IMG/VR virus record: IMGVR_UViG_3300032236_000429
Location: 1 to 39,814 of that record
Source: a virus
Direction: 5' to 3' (one strand)
DNA length: 39,814 bases
The position numbers and the translations under genes are program-made. This document shows positions 29,427 to 37,871 of this stretch, piece after piece. The notes beneath the pieces are model-generated. The model worked only from the letters and a program-made list of their open reading frames with translations, ran no database searches and was not told the DNA's origin. Position 1 is the stretch's first letter, and the number at the start of each line of letters is the position of its first letter.

Positions 29427-29859
29427 TTCAGTTGTTCCGCATGGCGTTCTTCAGATAGAAACGCTCAAAAGCGTCATGCAGGAATCAATTAACAGGGGTC
29501 TTATGGAGGAGTATAATCCTCCTGTAGATCATTTATTTTGCAAAGGAATGTATGCGCGGCGGAATGTAGTTCCAGCCGGTATGACGATCATAACGAAAGT
29601 TCATGCCAGAGAGCATATCTGTATCGTATTATATGGGACATGTCATATCTACGATCAGGACGGAATTAAAAGCGTAGTAACCGGACCAGATATGTTCGTT
29701 ACTAAGGTCGGCACTGTTAGAGCGATCTATTGCGCGACTGAGACAAGCTGGATCAATGTTCATTGGTCAGATACGGATTCAGTGGATGAGATTGAGTCAC
29801 AGATTTTTGAAGAAACGTATGAAGATTATCAGAGGCGCTTAGAGCGTCTGGAGCATTAA
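29404..29859 (+). CDS. Cupin-fold protein
   Basis: A 151-residue protein with a double-stranded beta-helix core: ARRNVVPAGMTIITKVHAREHICIVLYGTCHIYD (58-90), GPDMFVTKVGTVRAIYCATETSWINVH, the typical cupin strands. Two H-x-H-like positions (VHAREH) may bind a metal. Similar small cupins sit between tail and ejection genes in P22-like phages, with no known enzymatic role to me. The start is best placed at GTG 29404, 23 bases inside the preceding gene; the frame is open further upstream from 29371. No good ribosome-binding site is visible other than AGAAAGAG. Confidence 0.65.
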   Translation: MLAKKENSSVVPHGVLQIETLKSVMQESINRGLMEEYNPPVDHLFCKGMYARRNVVPAGMTIITKVHAREHICIVLYGTCHIYDQDGIKSVVTGPDMFVTKVGTVRAIYCATETSWINVHWSDTDSVDEIESQIFEETYEDYQRRLERLEH

Positions 29860-29860
29860 A

Positions 29861-30688
29861 ATGGTAGGTGTAGCACTTGGAGCAGCAGCAATCGGGGCGG
29901 CAGGATCTTTAGCTGGCGCTGGAATGGGCATGGCCTCTAGCAAGTCAGCAAACGCCGCTAATCAGAAAATGATGCAACAGCTATGGGCGATTGCTCAACA
30001 GCAAAATGCACCTTATCAGAAGTTCGGTAAGGCTGGCATGAACATGTATCAGCAGATGCTACCGCAACTGTTGGCGCAACAGCAGTATCAGCAATTTACA
30101 CCAGAAATGTATAAGGAATCGCCATTGTATACGCCAATGGTGAATAACTTGGCTGAGTTGAAAGCAACTCCAGGTTATCAGTTTCAGCTTCAGCAGGGAC
30201 AGCAACAGCTAGGACAGACCGCAGCGGCTACTGGTGGATTGCTCTCTGGCGCACAACAGAAGGCGGCTAATAATTACGCTCAGAATCAAGCGTCTACTGG
30301 TTTCCAGGCTGCATGGCAAAGGGCGCAGACCGCCTATCAGAATGCGTTCAATACCTACAATCAACAATACGCTAATCAGCTTTCTGGCGCTAATGCTCAG
30401 TCTAATATGCTCGGTGATATTACGAAGATTGGCTACGGTGCAGCGAATGCTCCGACGACACAAGCGGCTGGCGTAGCTCCTTATGCAATGTCATCAAATA
30501 CCGCTAATGCTCAAACTCAAGGTGAGGGATATGGCGCAATGGGAACTGCTGCTAATCAGCTTACTGGAAACGTATACAACACTGGTGTGAATAATGGCTG
30601 GTGGGGCAACTCAGGGCCTTCTCAGTTACCTGTTGGAATGATGCCTATGTTTGGACAAAATCCAAGCTCAGGACTTAGCGGTATGTAG
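29861..30688 (+). CDS. Ejection protein, P22 gp7/internal-protein type
   Basis: A 275-residue Gln and Ala-rich protein. The first 30 residues are glycine and alanine-rich and hydrophobic (VALGAAAIGAAGSLAGAGMGM), a potential membrane-inserting segment; the rest contains repeated Q-rich helices (MMQQLWAIAQQQNAPYQKFGKAG, then FQLQQGQQQLGQTAAATGGLLSGAQQKA) and a Gly, Asn-rich tail. The layout is typical of internal virion proteins expelled with DNA to form a channel. In P22 this place is taken by gp7, gp20, gp16. The next two genes fit the same role. Assignment is by composition and position. Confidence 0.65.
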   Translation: MVGVALGAAAIGAAGSLAGAGMGMASSKSANAANQKMMQQLWAIAQQQNAPYQKFGKAGMNMYQQMLPQLLAQQQYQQFTPEMYKESPLYTPMVNNLAELKATPGYQFQLQQGQQQLGQTAAATGGLLSGAQQKAANNYAQNQASTGFQAAWQRAQTAYQNAFNTYNQQYANQLSGANAQSNMLGDITKIGYGAANAPTTQAAGVAPYAMSSNTANAQTQGEGYGAMGTAANQLTGNVYNTGVNNGWWGNSGPSQLPVGMMPMFGQNPSSGLSGM

Positions 30689-30697
30689 GAGCTGATT

Positions 30698-32083
30698 ATG
30701 CCATTAACTGAAATGTATAAAACCATGCTTGAAGCTGGAAATCCGGTGACATGGGAAAATAATCGCCAGAAGCAACTCATGGGCATGATGGAATTGCAGG
30801 AGAAGCAGCGTCAGATGCAGGATGCTCAAAAGTTGCGCGAGCTTTACTCGTCTGGACAGCCAGTTAGCCCAGAAAAGGTTATGGCCATTAGTCCTAAACT
30901 AGGCATCGAACTTCAGCAAGCTGGAAATCAAGGTTACTTGCAGAACATGCAAGCACAGAAGCTACAACGCGAACAAGAAGAATACGAATCAAAAGTCTAT
31001 GCGCAGCACATGGCCTCCGTGGCGCAAGCCTATCACGATGCGATTAAATCCGGCATGGACCCTAAAGTAGCTGAATCTAACTTTAGATGGGATGTGGGCG
31101 AAGCTCAAAAAAACATTCATCAACAATTTGGAATTTTTCCGAAAGTTGACTTTACTAAATTTAGTCCAAAAGAGATTGCGACTAGAGCGCACATGCTTGG
31201 TGTTGAGGTTCCGTGGATTAAAGAAGAGCATGAGCAAGAGGTTAGCCGATTACGATCTCAAGAAAAAATCGCTCCAAATTTCCAAGAAGCATACGGAACC
31301 ACTTCACGCAATCCGGTAACTGGAGCGCCAGAGTATATGCCTCCTGTATCCAATGCTAGACAGCCTCGCGGTACAGGTATGGGCGGTGCGCCAGCGGCTA
31401 AAATACCGAATGGTTTTAAGGAAGCTACGGCAGAAGATATTCCAGTGCTTCAACAGGCTTACGATAGCGAAACTGATCCGAATGAAAAGCAGCAAATTGG
31501 CTCATTGCTTCATCAGCTTAAACAGCAAACTTCTCAACTTCCAATGGCTAGAGGGGTAACGCCAGAAGAGAGGGGCGCGTTTAAGAAAGAGGAAAAGAAA
31601 GCTGAATTAGCGGCTGAGAAAGAAGCAACCGTAGAACAGCGTAGCGAGATTCTTTCTAGTATTCCCGATAGATCAACGATTGAAGGCTTGATTGATAAGT
31701 CAATCGGGTCTGGTATTGAACAGCAAGTCAAAGGCAAGCTAGGTCCTATGGTTGGACAGAGTTCAGAGGCGCTAGAAGCTACGAAACAACTTGACGTTAT
31801 CGCTCCACAGCTAAAAAGCATTACGAAAAGTCTGGCTGGTGCTGGAGCTATCTCTGATTTTGAACAGAAAATGATGGCCGATGCGGCTGGCGCTATTGCC
31901 GATCCGAATGTACCGCCAGAAGCTAGAAAGGCTGCATTTAGAACTTTCATGGATGTAATGGATAAGGCGAACAAAGGAAAAGCAACGACTCCTAAATCCG
32001 GTCTTGAGGTCGGGCATGAGGAAGGTGGCTATCGCTTCAAGGGCGGAAATCCAGCAGATAAATCTAGTTGGGAGAAAATCTAA
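30698..32083 (+). CDS. Ejection / internal virion protein, coiled-coil
   Basis: A 461-residue, mostly helical, Lys, Glu and Gln-rich protein (MMELQEKQRQMQDAQKLRELY...). It has a central disordered Pro, Gly segment near residues 205-240 and coiled-coil stretches at 25-110 and 275-320 (KKEEKKAELAAEKEATVEQ). No enzymatic motif. It lies between the two other candidate ejection proteins and is coupled to the next by a TAATG overlap. The gp20-like role in P22 is the closest guess; sequence similarity cannot be judged here. Confidence 0.6.
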   Translation: MPLTEMYKTMLEAGNPVTWENNRQKQLMGMMELQEKQRQMQDAQKLRELYSSGQPVSPEKVMAISPKLGIELQQAGNQGYLQNMQAQKLQREQEEYESKVYAQHMASVAQAYHDAIKSGMDPKVAESNFRWDVGEAQKNIHQQFGIFPKVDFTKFSPKEIATRAHMLGVEVPWIKEEHEQEVSRLRSQEKIAPNFQEAYGTTSRNPVTGAPEYMPPVSNARQPRGTGMGGAPAAKIPNGFKEATAEDIPVLQQAYDSETDPNEKQQIGSLLHQLKQQTSQLPMARGVTPEERGAFKKEEKKAELAAEKEATVEQRSEILSSIPDRSTIEGLIDKSIGSGIEQQVKGKLGPMVGQSSEALEATKQLDVIAPQLKSITKSLAGAGAISDFEQKMMADAAGAIADPNVPPEARKAAFRTFMDVMDKANKGKATTPKSGLEVGHEEGGYRFKGGNPADKSSWEKI

Positions 32084-33777
32084 TGTCCGGTCCCTGGGAA
32101 AATTATGCTTCTGATGAAGGTCCATGGAAAAAATATGTTGAAAAATCCTTGCCGGAGAGTGTAGGATCTGTTGAACGCTTTCTAAAAGGCGCTTCTGCTC
32201 AAGGATATAAGGGCATGATGGGCGCAAAGCGTTTAATTACAGGTCTATCTCCGGAGGAAGAAAATGCGCTCGCTGGTCACGAAGAATGGGTTAAACAAGC
32301 TGGAACGCCAGCTAAAGTCGGTCAAATGGCATCAGAAATGGCCATGCTTGCGCCATCCGCTGCTATTCCTGGCGGTGGAGTTCTCTCGGCTGCAAAGCGC
32401 GCTATTACGTCAGGCTTGCTATCTTCGCTATACGAACCTAGTGATGTTTATGGACGGGGAAAGTCGGGCGCTTTTGGTGCTGCTGGCTCTCTTGTTGGGG
32501 AATCTATACCTTATGCCGTTGGTACTGCAACACGCGCTTTAGAACCGCTTTTTGAGTCCGGTAGGACTAATGTCATCTCTCGCGCTTTACAGCGTGTAGT
32601 CGGTGAGAATGCGCCAGGAGTTGCTAGACAGCTAGAATCAACGCGCTCTGGCGTTCCCGGTGTGCAATACACTGCATCAGAAGCGGCTCCTAGCTCTGGT
32701 GGGTTAGCTGCTATGCAACGATGGGCAGAACAGGCTAATCCAGAATCTTATTTCCAAAGACGTGCAGAGAATGTCGGCGCTAGACGCATGGCGCTACAAG
32801 GCATTGCTGGATCTGAGTCAGACAAAGCGGCTGCTCTCGGAATGCGCGAAGCAGTGACTAAACCTCTGTATGAGGAAGCGATGCAGATGAGCGTTCCGGT
32901 GGATGAATCGCTCAGAGAATTGTTCAAACGTCCTAGTATGAAGAATGCGCTATCTCAGGCTCAGACCATTGCGGCAGAGCAAGGTACGCCAATTCCGGCT
33001 GATCTGATAAAAGCGATTGAATCCGGTGAAGTTCCCGCTGAAATCTCAGGTCAAGGATTGCACTGGCTGAAAGTAGGTCTGGATTCTCTTCGCGATGAGG
33101 CTAAAACTTCTCTCAGCAAAGCACAGCAAAACGCGCTCAAAGGCACTGTAAACGCTTTCGAGGATTGGCGCGGCCAGAACATTCCTAAGTATGCAGAAGC
33201 ACAGGAAGAGTTTAGACGGCTTTCTAAGCCTATTTCTCGCATGGATGTAGGTCAGTCTCTTTATGAAAAGCTGGCTCCTGCACTTTCTGATTTCGGACCA
33301 GTAACGAGAGAAAGGGCCGAATCTTTTGCCGGTGCATTGCGCGATGCAGATGTGACTGCACAACGCGCTACTGGTTTCAAAGGCGCTCGATTCTCTGACA
33401 TTATGAAGCCAAGCGACCAAGATACTTATTCTGCCATTGCATCCGATCTTTCCCGACAAGCTGAATCTTCTGGCGCAGGACGCGGAATTGGATCAAATAC
33501 GTTCCAGAATCTAGCGATGCAAAGCCTTGCAGAACGCGCAGGATTTCCAGGAACGATCATCGGTAAGACAATGCACGCTCCTTTGATTGACGTTGCTTAT
33601 ACCCGCGCAGAGCAAGCAATGCAAAGAGAGTTGGCAGATATTCTTCTTGATCCTAAAAAGACTGCGGCAATGCTTCGTAGACAGCCTGGGCCATTGCTTA
33701 GATTGCTGGAAGCTGAATATGCAAAGGCTCCTAGCAGTGTATTAGGCGCGGCTCTTGGCTCATCATTGAACAGGTAA
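32083..33777 (+). CDS. Ejection / internal virion protein (gp16-type position)
   Basis: A 564-residue protein from ATG 32083, which overlaps the preceding stop and has GGGAG upstream; a TTG at 32068 would add five residues. It opens MSGPWENYASDEGPWKKY. Residues 75-160 hold a glycine and alanine-rich hydrophobic region (MLAPSAAIPGGGVLSAAKR, SLVGESIPYAVGTATRALE) that could insert into membrane. The rest is charged and helical. Such repeated W-x-x-Y/Y-x-S N-termini appear in phage ejection proteins. The role in DNA entry is inferred from position and composition. Confidence 0.6.
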   Translation: MSGPWENYASDEGPWKKYVEKSLPESVGSVERFLKGASAQGYKGMMGAKRLITGLSPEEENALAGHEEWVKQAGTPAKVGQMASEMAMLAPSAAIPGGGVLSAAKRAITSGLLSSLYEPSDVYGRGKSGAFGAAGSLVGESIPYAVGTATRALEPLFESGRTNVISRALQRVVGENAPGVARQLESTRSGVPGVQYTASEAAPSSGGLAAMQRWAEQANPESYFQRRAENVGARRMALQGIAGSESDKAAALGMREAVTKPLYEEAMQMSVPVDESLRELFKRPSMKNALSQAQTIAAEQGTPIPADLIKAIESGEVPAEISGQGLHWLKVGLDSLRDEAKTSLSKAQQNALKGTVNAFEDWRGQNIPKYAEAQEEFRRLSKPISRMDVGQSLYEKLAPALSDFGPVTRERAESFAGALRDADVTAQRATGFKGARFSDIMKPSDQDTYSAIASDLSRQAESSGAGRGIGSNTFQNLAMQSLAERAGFPGTIIGKTMHAPLIDVAYTRAEQAMQRELADILLDPKKTAAMLRRQPGPLLRLLEAEYAKAPSSVLGAALGSSLNR

Positions 33778-33782
33778 ACATC

Positions 33783-34985
33783 ATGTCCAACGCATATCTC
33801 TCTCCGATCCTTCAAGATCCTCAGTTTAATGATGATGGTACGTTTCTAGCTGGTGGTCTGATCTGGTTCTATCAGGCCGGTACGTCTACTCCGATTCTCG
33901 CTTATACGACTCCGCTTGCAGATACGCCTTGGAGCAATCCGATTCAGCTGAATGCGCGTGGTGAGACTGGCGGGGAAATCTGGTTGCTATCCGGATCTTC
34001 CTACAAGATGGTTGTAGAAACGCCTCCGCAGTATGGACAGGCGCATGGCGTAGTGATCTCTATATTCGACAATATCACTGGTGTTAATGATCCTGGTACG
34101 ACAAGCATTGAAAACTGGGTTGCATATTCCGGTACTCCGACTTATATCAGCGCTACTAGCTTCAGCGTGACCGGCGATGCTCGATTGACGTTCTTGATTG
34201 ATCGTAGAGTCAAGATGCTGAATGGCGATTCAACGATCTTTTATGCGACTGTTGTCAGTACGACATTTGATGGCACGATCACTACGATTGTTGTTTCTCC
34301 TGACTATGGACAGGCTGTCAGCAGTCGGATTGCTTCTGTCTCTTATGGTTTCATTGAGACCGGCAATGTTTCTAGCATTCCAGTAACGGTCAACGCTGGA
34401 TCTGCTGCTGGCGGTTCGCAGTATCAAATGTGGATCGACTATAACGGATCTAATCTGGTCTGGTCGAAGAATGCTGATATTTCTAGTAGCAAATGGCCTA
34501 TTGAAGCTGCAACCGCTGATGCGTCCGGTGTTTCAAAGTTTATCGCTACTGGTACTAGCTCTGCTGATGAGGCAAGATTTACTGTTTCCTGTCCAAGCGT
34601 TAATGATACTTATATGTTCAATAATGCAGCATCCTGGGGTATCAATGGCGTAGATGGCGGCATCGGAATCTTGTATACGCGATCTACTGGCAAATTCTCT
34701 TACGGCGGTTTTACGCTTCCTGCACAGACAGGAATCAGTGGATTCTCAACGCTGCCCAACGGAATGATTATGCAATGGGGATATTCATCATCATCAAATG
34801 CTGGTGTAACGGTGACATTTCCGCAATCATTCACAAGCGCTGCTAGTTATGCTGTAACGACTGGTATTAATGGAACAACGTCTTTAAGCGTATATCCGAT
34901 CATTATTCAAAATATCAACGCCGGACAATTTGTTGCGAGACAAGCTGCTGGCGATGGTTTCTACTGGATAGCAATGGGTTACTAA
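33783..34985 (+). CDS. Tail appendage protein with gp53-type tip
   Basis: A 400-residue protein. Residues 10-95 (DGTFLAGGLIWFYQAGTSTP, NPIQLNARGETGGEIWL) are a conserved N-terminal attachment domain seen in many phage fibres and akin to that of the gp4 fusion. A beta-rich middle region and an Ig-like part follow. The end (STLPNGMIMQWGY, then VTFPQSF...FYWIAMGY) is the gp53-like fibre tip motif. It is therefore a short receptor-binding or adaptor fibre. It is the last structural gene before lysis and ends one base before the endolysin ATG. Confidence 0.75.
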   Translation: MSNAYLSPILQDPQFNDDGTFLAGGLIWFYQAGTSTPILAYTTPLADTPWSNPIQLNARGETGGEIWLLSGSSYKMVVETPPQYGQAHGVVISIFDNITGVNDPGTTSIENWVAYSGTPTYISATSFSVTGDARLTFLIDRRVKMLNGDSTIFYATVVSTTFDGTITTIVVSPDYGQAVSSRIASVSYGFIETGNVSSIPVTVNAGSAAGGSQYQMWIDYNGSNLVWSKNADISSSKWPIEAATADASGVSKFIATGTSSADEARFTVSCPSVNDTYMFNNAASWGINGVDGGIGILYTRSTGKFSYGGFTLPAQTGISGFSTLPNGMIMQWGYSSSSNAGVTVTFPQSFTSAASYAVTTGINGTTSLSVYPIIIQNINAGQFVARQAAGDGFYWIAMGY

Positions 34986-34986
34986 C

Positions 34987-35406
34987 ATGGTTACTGCAAA
35001 AGACTGTCTAGCGCGATATGGCGACCCTAGCCATGAGAAGAACATGACCCTCTGGGATGTTCCGGCAGAGTTAGAGATTGGTGTTATTCCCAAGCGTGTT
35101 TACTGTAACGAGGATCTAATCCCGCCATTGACTCAGGCATTCAAGAATCTGATCTCTACTGGTTACGTTAAAGAACTCAAGACTTGGGATGGATGTTTTA
35201 ACATTCGCAATGTTCGCGGTCGAACGAGCCAAAGTCTCCATTCCTGGGGCATTGCGATTGACATTAATGCTTCATGGAATCAGCTTGGAAAGAAGCCAAC
35301 TATGACAGAAGGATTCATTAAGTGCTTTACTGATGCAGGATTTGACTGGGGCGGAACATGGCAACGAAAAGATGGCATGCACTTTCAAATAGCAACATTG
35401 CCGTAA
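34987..35406 (+). CDS. Endolysin, M15 peptidase (VanY-like)
   Basis: A 139-residue zinc peptidase of the M15 (D-alanyl-D-alanine / L-alanyl-D-glutamate) type. The metal ligands are H85 and D92 in SLHSWGIAIDIN, and H132 in DGMHFQ. This is a lean catalytic domain with no cell-wall-binding part, as usual for phages of Gram-negative hosts. It cleaves peptidoglycan cross-bridges at lysis. A holin-like gene follows 320 bases later. No signal peptide, so it needs a holin for release. Identity is confident. Confidence 0.9.
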   Translation: MVTAKDCLARYGDPSHEKNMTLWDVPAELEIGVIPKRVYCNEDLIPPLTQAFKNLISTGYVKELKTWDGCFNIRNVRGRTSQSLHSWGIAIDINASWNQLGKKPTMTEGFIKCFTDAGFDWGGTWQRKDGMHFQIATLP

Positions 35407-35482
35407 TATGTTGCCAGTAGTCTCTATTATCGCTAAATCTGTACTACAAGCTCAAGTTTCACAAATTATTAAGGATAAATCT

Positions 35483-35716
35483 ATGAATACTCTTATTGCT
35501 TTTTTGATTAAACAACTTGCAGATGCGGTACTAGGTTCTGAAGTATTCCCCAGAATTGTTGCCGCTGTAGAGCGCTGGTCTGAAAAGAAAATATCAGGCG
35601 CAGAAAAGCGCTCTGGCGTTATTGACGAACTAGAAGTGATTGGCTTAAAACTTTCAGAGTCATTAGCCAACTTCGGTGTAGAGCTTGCGGTACAATATAT
35701 CAAAACCAAGTCTTAG
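35483..35716 (+). CDS. Hypothetical lysis-region protein, 77 aa
   Basis: A helical protein, MNTLIAFLIKQLADAVLGSE, with an amphipathic N-terminus and KKISGAEKRSGVIDELEVIGLKLSESLANFGVELA. AAGGA lies seven bases before ATG 35483, so this start is preferred over the ATG at 35408, which has none. It sits between endolysin and holin. Whether it is a lysis regulator, spanin-like or unrelated cannot be said. Confidence 0.55.
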   Translation: MNTLIAFLIKQLADAVLGSEVFPRIVAAVERWSEKKISGAEKRSGVIDELEVIGLKLSESLANFGVELAVQYIKTKS

Positions 35717-35725
35717 GAGACTGAC

Positions 35726-35905
35726 ATGAGCAAATTTGGCGTTGCATTTAATGAGCCTAGCACATGGAGAGGTGTTTGCTATCTTCTGATTGCGTTCGGC
35801 ATTCAGATTTCACCAGAATTGCAGGGAGCGATTGTAACCGCTGGCTTATCCGTAGCAGCAGCCATTGGGATTTTCGTGAAGGATAAAACCAATGAGCCGG
35901 GATGA
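35726..35905 (+). CDS. Candidate holin, 59 aa
   Basis: A short frame starting MSKFGVAFNEPSTWRGVCYLLIAFGIQI with a membrane helix (GVCYLLIAFGIQI), a short polar turn (SPELQG) and a second helix (AIVTAGLSVAAAIGIFV) ending KDKTNEPG. Two membrane segments, small size and position after the endolysin fit a class II holin, similar in outline to other phage holins that start with a PSTWRG-type motif. AGGAG lies seven bases before ATG. It overlaps the next gene by 14 bases. Confidence 0.7.
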   Translation: MSKFGVAFNEPSTWRGVCYLLIAFGIQISPELQGAIVTAGLSVAAAIGIFVKDKTNEPG

Positions 35906-36080
35906 TGAGTCACTCAAAGTAGTTGACACATCAAATGTCCTGACGAAAGAAGAGCTATTAGAGCTAAAGCGATTGGCCAGTTTATCAAAGACTGCTAAGT
36001 TTATTGTCAGTATTCTTTTTGGCGCGATCGCTTTGCTCGGTGCGGATCATTTAGTGGAGTGGATTGAACGGGCTAAGTGA
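35892..36080 (+). CDS. Small single-pass membrane protein in the lysis cluster
   Basis: A 62-residue protein: a charged cytoplasmic N-terminus (MSRDDESLKVVDTSNVLTKEELLELKRL), then one membrane helix (FIVSILFGAIALLGA) and a short HLVEWIERAK tail. The KEELLELKRLASLSKTAK-membrane-helix pattern occurs in small phage proteins encoded near holins. It could be an antiholin. Its last 30 bases overlap the end of the minus-strand exported-protein gene (36051-36323), so the two transcripts converge tail to tail. Confidence 0.6.
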   Translation: MSRDDESLKVVDTSNVLTKEELLELKRLASLSKTAKFIVSILFGAIALLGADHLVEWIERAK

Positions 36081-36323
36081 CGGAATGCTCGGGATCACTG
36101 GCACTGGAACGTAAGGCTGTAGCTGCGGCTGTATGATTCGTTGATTGCCGATTGAATAGATCGTGCTATCTCCATTTGGTGTATGGATCTGAGTTACGTT
36201 TCCAATCTGAGTAGCCGTTACTCCGTTGTCGCATAGAGTCATTTGATTCACTTGCGTACAGGTTGTGGCTAATACCAGATTAGGCATGATCGTGACCAGT
36301 ATGGTCATTGCTATAGTTTTCAT
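36051..36323 (-). CDS. Exported small protein
   Basis: A 90-residue protein with a Sec signal peptide (MKTIAMTILVTIMPNLVLA-TT) and a cysteine pair in TCTQVNQMTLCDNG. The mature part has a TQIGNVTQIHTPNGDSTIYSIGNQRII stretch and a proline-rich end. The ATG at 36323 is chosen because it overlaps the previous stop (ATGA) and has AGAGG nine bases upstream; an ATG at 36341 has none. It is the last gene of the leftward operon. It could act at the cell surface or in lysis; no family recognised. Confidence 0.65.
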   Translation of the reverse strand: MKTIAMTILVTIMPNLVLATTCTQVNQMTLCDNGVTATQIGNVTQIHTPNGDSTIYSIGNQRIIQPQLQPYVPVPVIPSIPSLSPFNPLH

Positions 36324-36793
36324 AGTTTGTCGCCTCTGCATTTGCTTTGTAGGTCTATTGAATAATTGGTGTCTGTAATAGCGGGACTACGATTGGAATC
36401 AATGATGCCGTGGTGCTTTTCTGCGTCTCGAAATCCCCATTTGTAAATTCGAGCAGTAAGTTCATCTACGCGTTTTTCACCTATAAGCGCATCCAATTCC
36501 TCCTTCGTCATCGGCTTCCGTGCTGGCAAGGGTTTGGTAACAATGAACGCCTCAGTAAATTGGTTGGCCCCGCATGCACAATCACATTCCGAAACTGAAA
36601 CCTCATAAACACAATCGCAATTTGTGCAGATAAACACTTTGCGCTGGCCCACAAGCTCATCTGATTCTGGCTCGACTTCGAGGAAAGCGCGGATGTCATT
36701 TTCTAGTCTTTCGTTACCACCATGCTCTAATAAAGAGGCCCATTCCAGATGCTCAAGCGCCTGTCTAAGTAGATCTCTTTCAACCAATGTCAT
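36320..36793 (-). CDS. Early accessory protein with cysteine cluster; paralogue of 36780-37049
   Basis: A 157-residue protein. The start MTLVERDLLRQALEHLEWASLLEHG...DIRAFLEVEPE and the RKPMTKEELDAL...IYKWGFRDAEKHHGI end match the pattern of the neighbouring protein at 36780-37049 (LLRRALVDL...DIRTYL...RKPMREQEI...AERHHDI). This pattern recurs in small phage Ea-type early proteins. The present copy carries an inserted cysteine-rich segment (FICTNCDCVYEVSVSECDCACG, residues 52-75), possibly a zinc-binding module. Function is unknown. Confidence 0.65.
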   Translation of the reverse strand: MTLVERDLLRQALEHLEWASLLEHGGNERLENDIRAFLEVEPESDELVGQRKVFICTNCDCVYEVSVSECDCACGANQFTEAFIVTKPLPARKPMTKEELDALIGEKRVDELTARIYKWGFRDAEKHHGIIDSNRSPAITDTNYSIDLQSKCRGDKL

Positions 36794-37049
36794 GATGCCG
36801 CTCCGCTAATCTAACGCCTTCCAAAATCCACTTTACGGCTTCAACTGGATACCCCCAGTTGTGAATTTCTTGTTCTCGCATTGGCTTACGCTTTTGTATA
36901 GGGATCGAATAATCCCTATTGTTGCGACAATTATTTAAGTACGTACGTATATCTTCTTTAAGCTGAAAATCGTCAGGAAGCGATTGTTCGCCGTACCAAT
37001 CGTCCAAATCTACAAGCGCACGTCTGAGCAGTTCGGTTGCGTTACTCAT
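36780..37049 (-). CDS. Early accessory protein, 89 aa; short paralogue
   Basis: A short version of the protein at 36320-36793: LLRRALVDLDDW...KEDIRTYLNN, a RKPMREQEIHNWGYPVEAVKWILEGVRLAERHHDIG end, but without the cysteine insertion. Adjacent copies with 14 bases of overlap point to tandem duplication and divergence. ATGA overlap with the NinX-like gene upstream. No function known to me. Confidence 0.65.
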   Translation of the reverse strand: MSNATELLRRALVDLDDWYGEQSLPDDFQLKEDIRTYLNNCRNNRDYSIPIQKRKPMREQEIHNWGYPVEAVKWILEGVRLAERHHDIG

Positions 37050-37372
37050 TCCATCCCCCTGCCAATCTCAGCGGCTGCACGAACGATGGCTCTACGGGTT
37101 GCCAAGAAAGGGTCATTACCGTGATGCTCAACTGCGTCATACTGAGTCTTTCCAACCCACGTTCTGTCCTTCTGCGCGTCAATTACTAGACCCAACTTCA
37201 CCGCAAGACGCAGAGCATCCGAATCAGAAGTCAAAGGGTTCCAAATATCAGCAGGTCCACGGTCTTCGCCAACACCAGTCATGCGCCAAGGCGAAGCATT
37301 CGGTGGAACGTCCCAATCAAGCTCAATCCCCGCCGCTTTCGCCGCGAGTTCTAGGAGTTCTTTGTCGGTCAT
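37046..37372 (-). CDS. NinX/DUF2591-like early protein
   Basis: A 108-residue protein with the pattern MTDKELLELAAKAAGIELDWD, WNPLTSDSDALRLAVKLGLVI and ATRRAIVRAAAEIG. This pattern is widespread in phages of proteobacteria and looks related to the DUF2591 (NinX) family of P22. No biochemical function is established. It overlaps both neighbours by ATGA. Confidence 0.7.
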   Translation of the reverse strand: MTDKELLELAAKAAGIELDWDVPPNASPWRMTGVGEDRGPADIWNPLTSDSDALRLAVKLGLVIDAQKDRTWVGKTQYDAVEHHGNDPFLATRRAIVRAAAEIGRGME

Positions 37373-37611
37373 TTTTCCTCCAGCGCTTTCAGCGCGGCTT
37401 TGACTTCATCCTCAAGCTGATCCCAATCTGATTGGCTTGCAAACCAATGTCTTAACGCTATAACCAACCCATCCACTAGGTCTGCGCGGATGTATTTCAC
37501 TTCTGAATATGCGTCTTGCTCTTTTGTGTATTCACAAATTATTTTTTCGAGTCTATCCGTGTAGCATTCAGCGTCTTCTGGATATAACCAAATCTTCTTC
37601 GGTGCGTTCAT
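37369..37611 (-). CDS. Early accessory protein; paralogue of 38809-39045
   Basis: An 80-residue protein, MNAPKKIWLYPEDAECYTDR, with VKYIRADLVDGLVIALRHWF and a helical end. The start (APKKIW) and the Y-R-DLV core match the protein at 38809-39045 (IAPPKKIWMRWGR, EYVRRDLVQKLIELM). Both belong to a common small phage early family with an unknown role. ATG 37611 overlaps the upstream TGA. Confidence 0.65.
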   Translation of the reverse strand: MNAPKKIWLYPEDAECYTDRLEKIICEYTKEQDAYSEVKYIRADLVDGLVIALRHWFASQSDWDQLEDEVKAALKALEEK

Positions 37612-37871
37612 ACTCCGTATTCCTCCCAACACTTGAAACTCATACACTCGGATGCACAGCTTACTTGCTTAAAACACGCATCACAAGGGGGTTTTGTCTC
37701 TTCGTACATTTTTATTTCCTTTGCTTCTCTAGCTCTTCTGTTGATCCTGGAGTTTTGCGCTGCTCTACAGGGCTTGCACTTAGCCTCTTGATGCGCTTTC
37801 GGAGTGTTTTTGTATCTCCAGCTATACGCATCGAGAGGCTTTAATTGCTTACATTCAGTGCAGACCTTCAT
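37608..37871 (-). CDS. Double zinc-finger protein
   Basis: An 87-residue protein. The N-terminal half has MKVCTECKQLKPLDAYSWRY and CKPCRAAQNSRI, the C-x2-C...C-x2-C layout of small phage zinc-finger proteins related to HNH/endonuclease VII N-termini but with no nuclease core. The C-terminal part has PPCDACFKQVSCASECMSFKCWEEYGV with five cysteines, possibly a second zinc site or a fused protein. DNA or RNA binding is likely. The start overlaps the upstream gene by ATGA. Confidence 0.6.
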   Translation of the reverse strand: MKVCTECKQLKPLDAYSWRYKNTPKAHQEAKCKPCRAAQNSRINRRAREAKEIKMYEETKPPCDACFKQVSCASECMSFKCWEEYGV

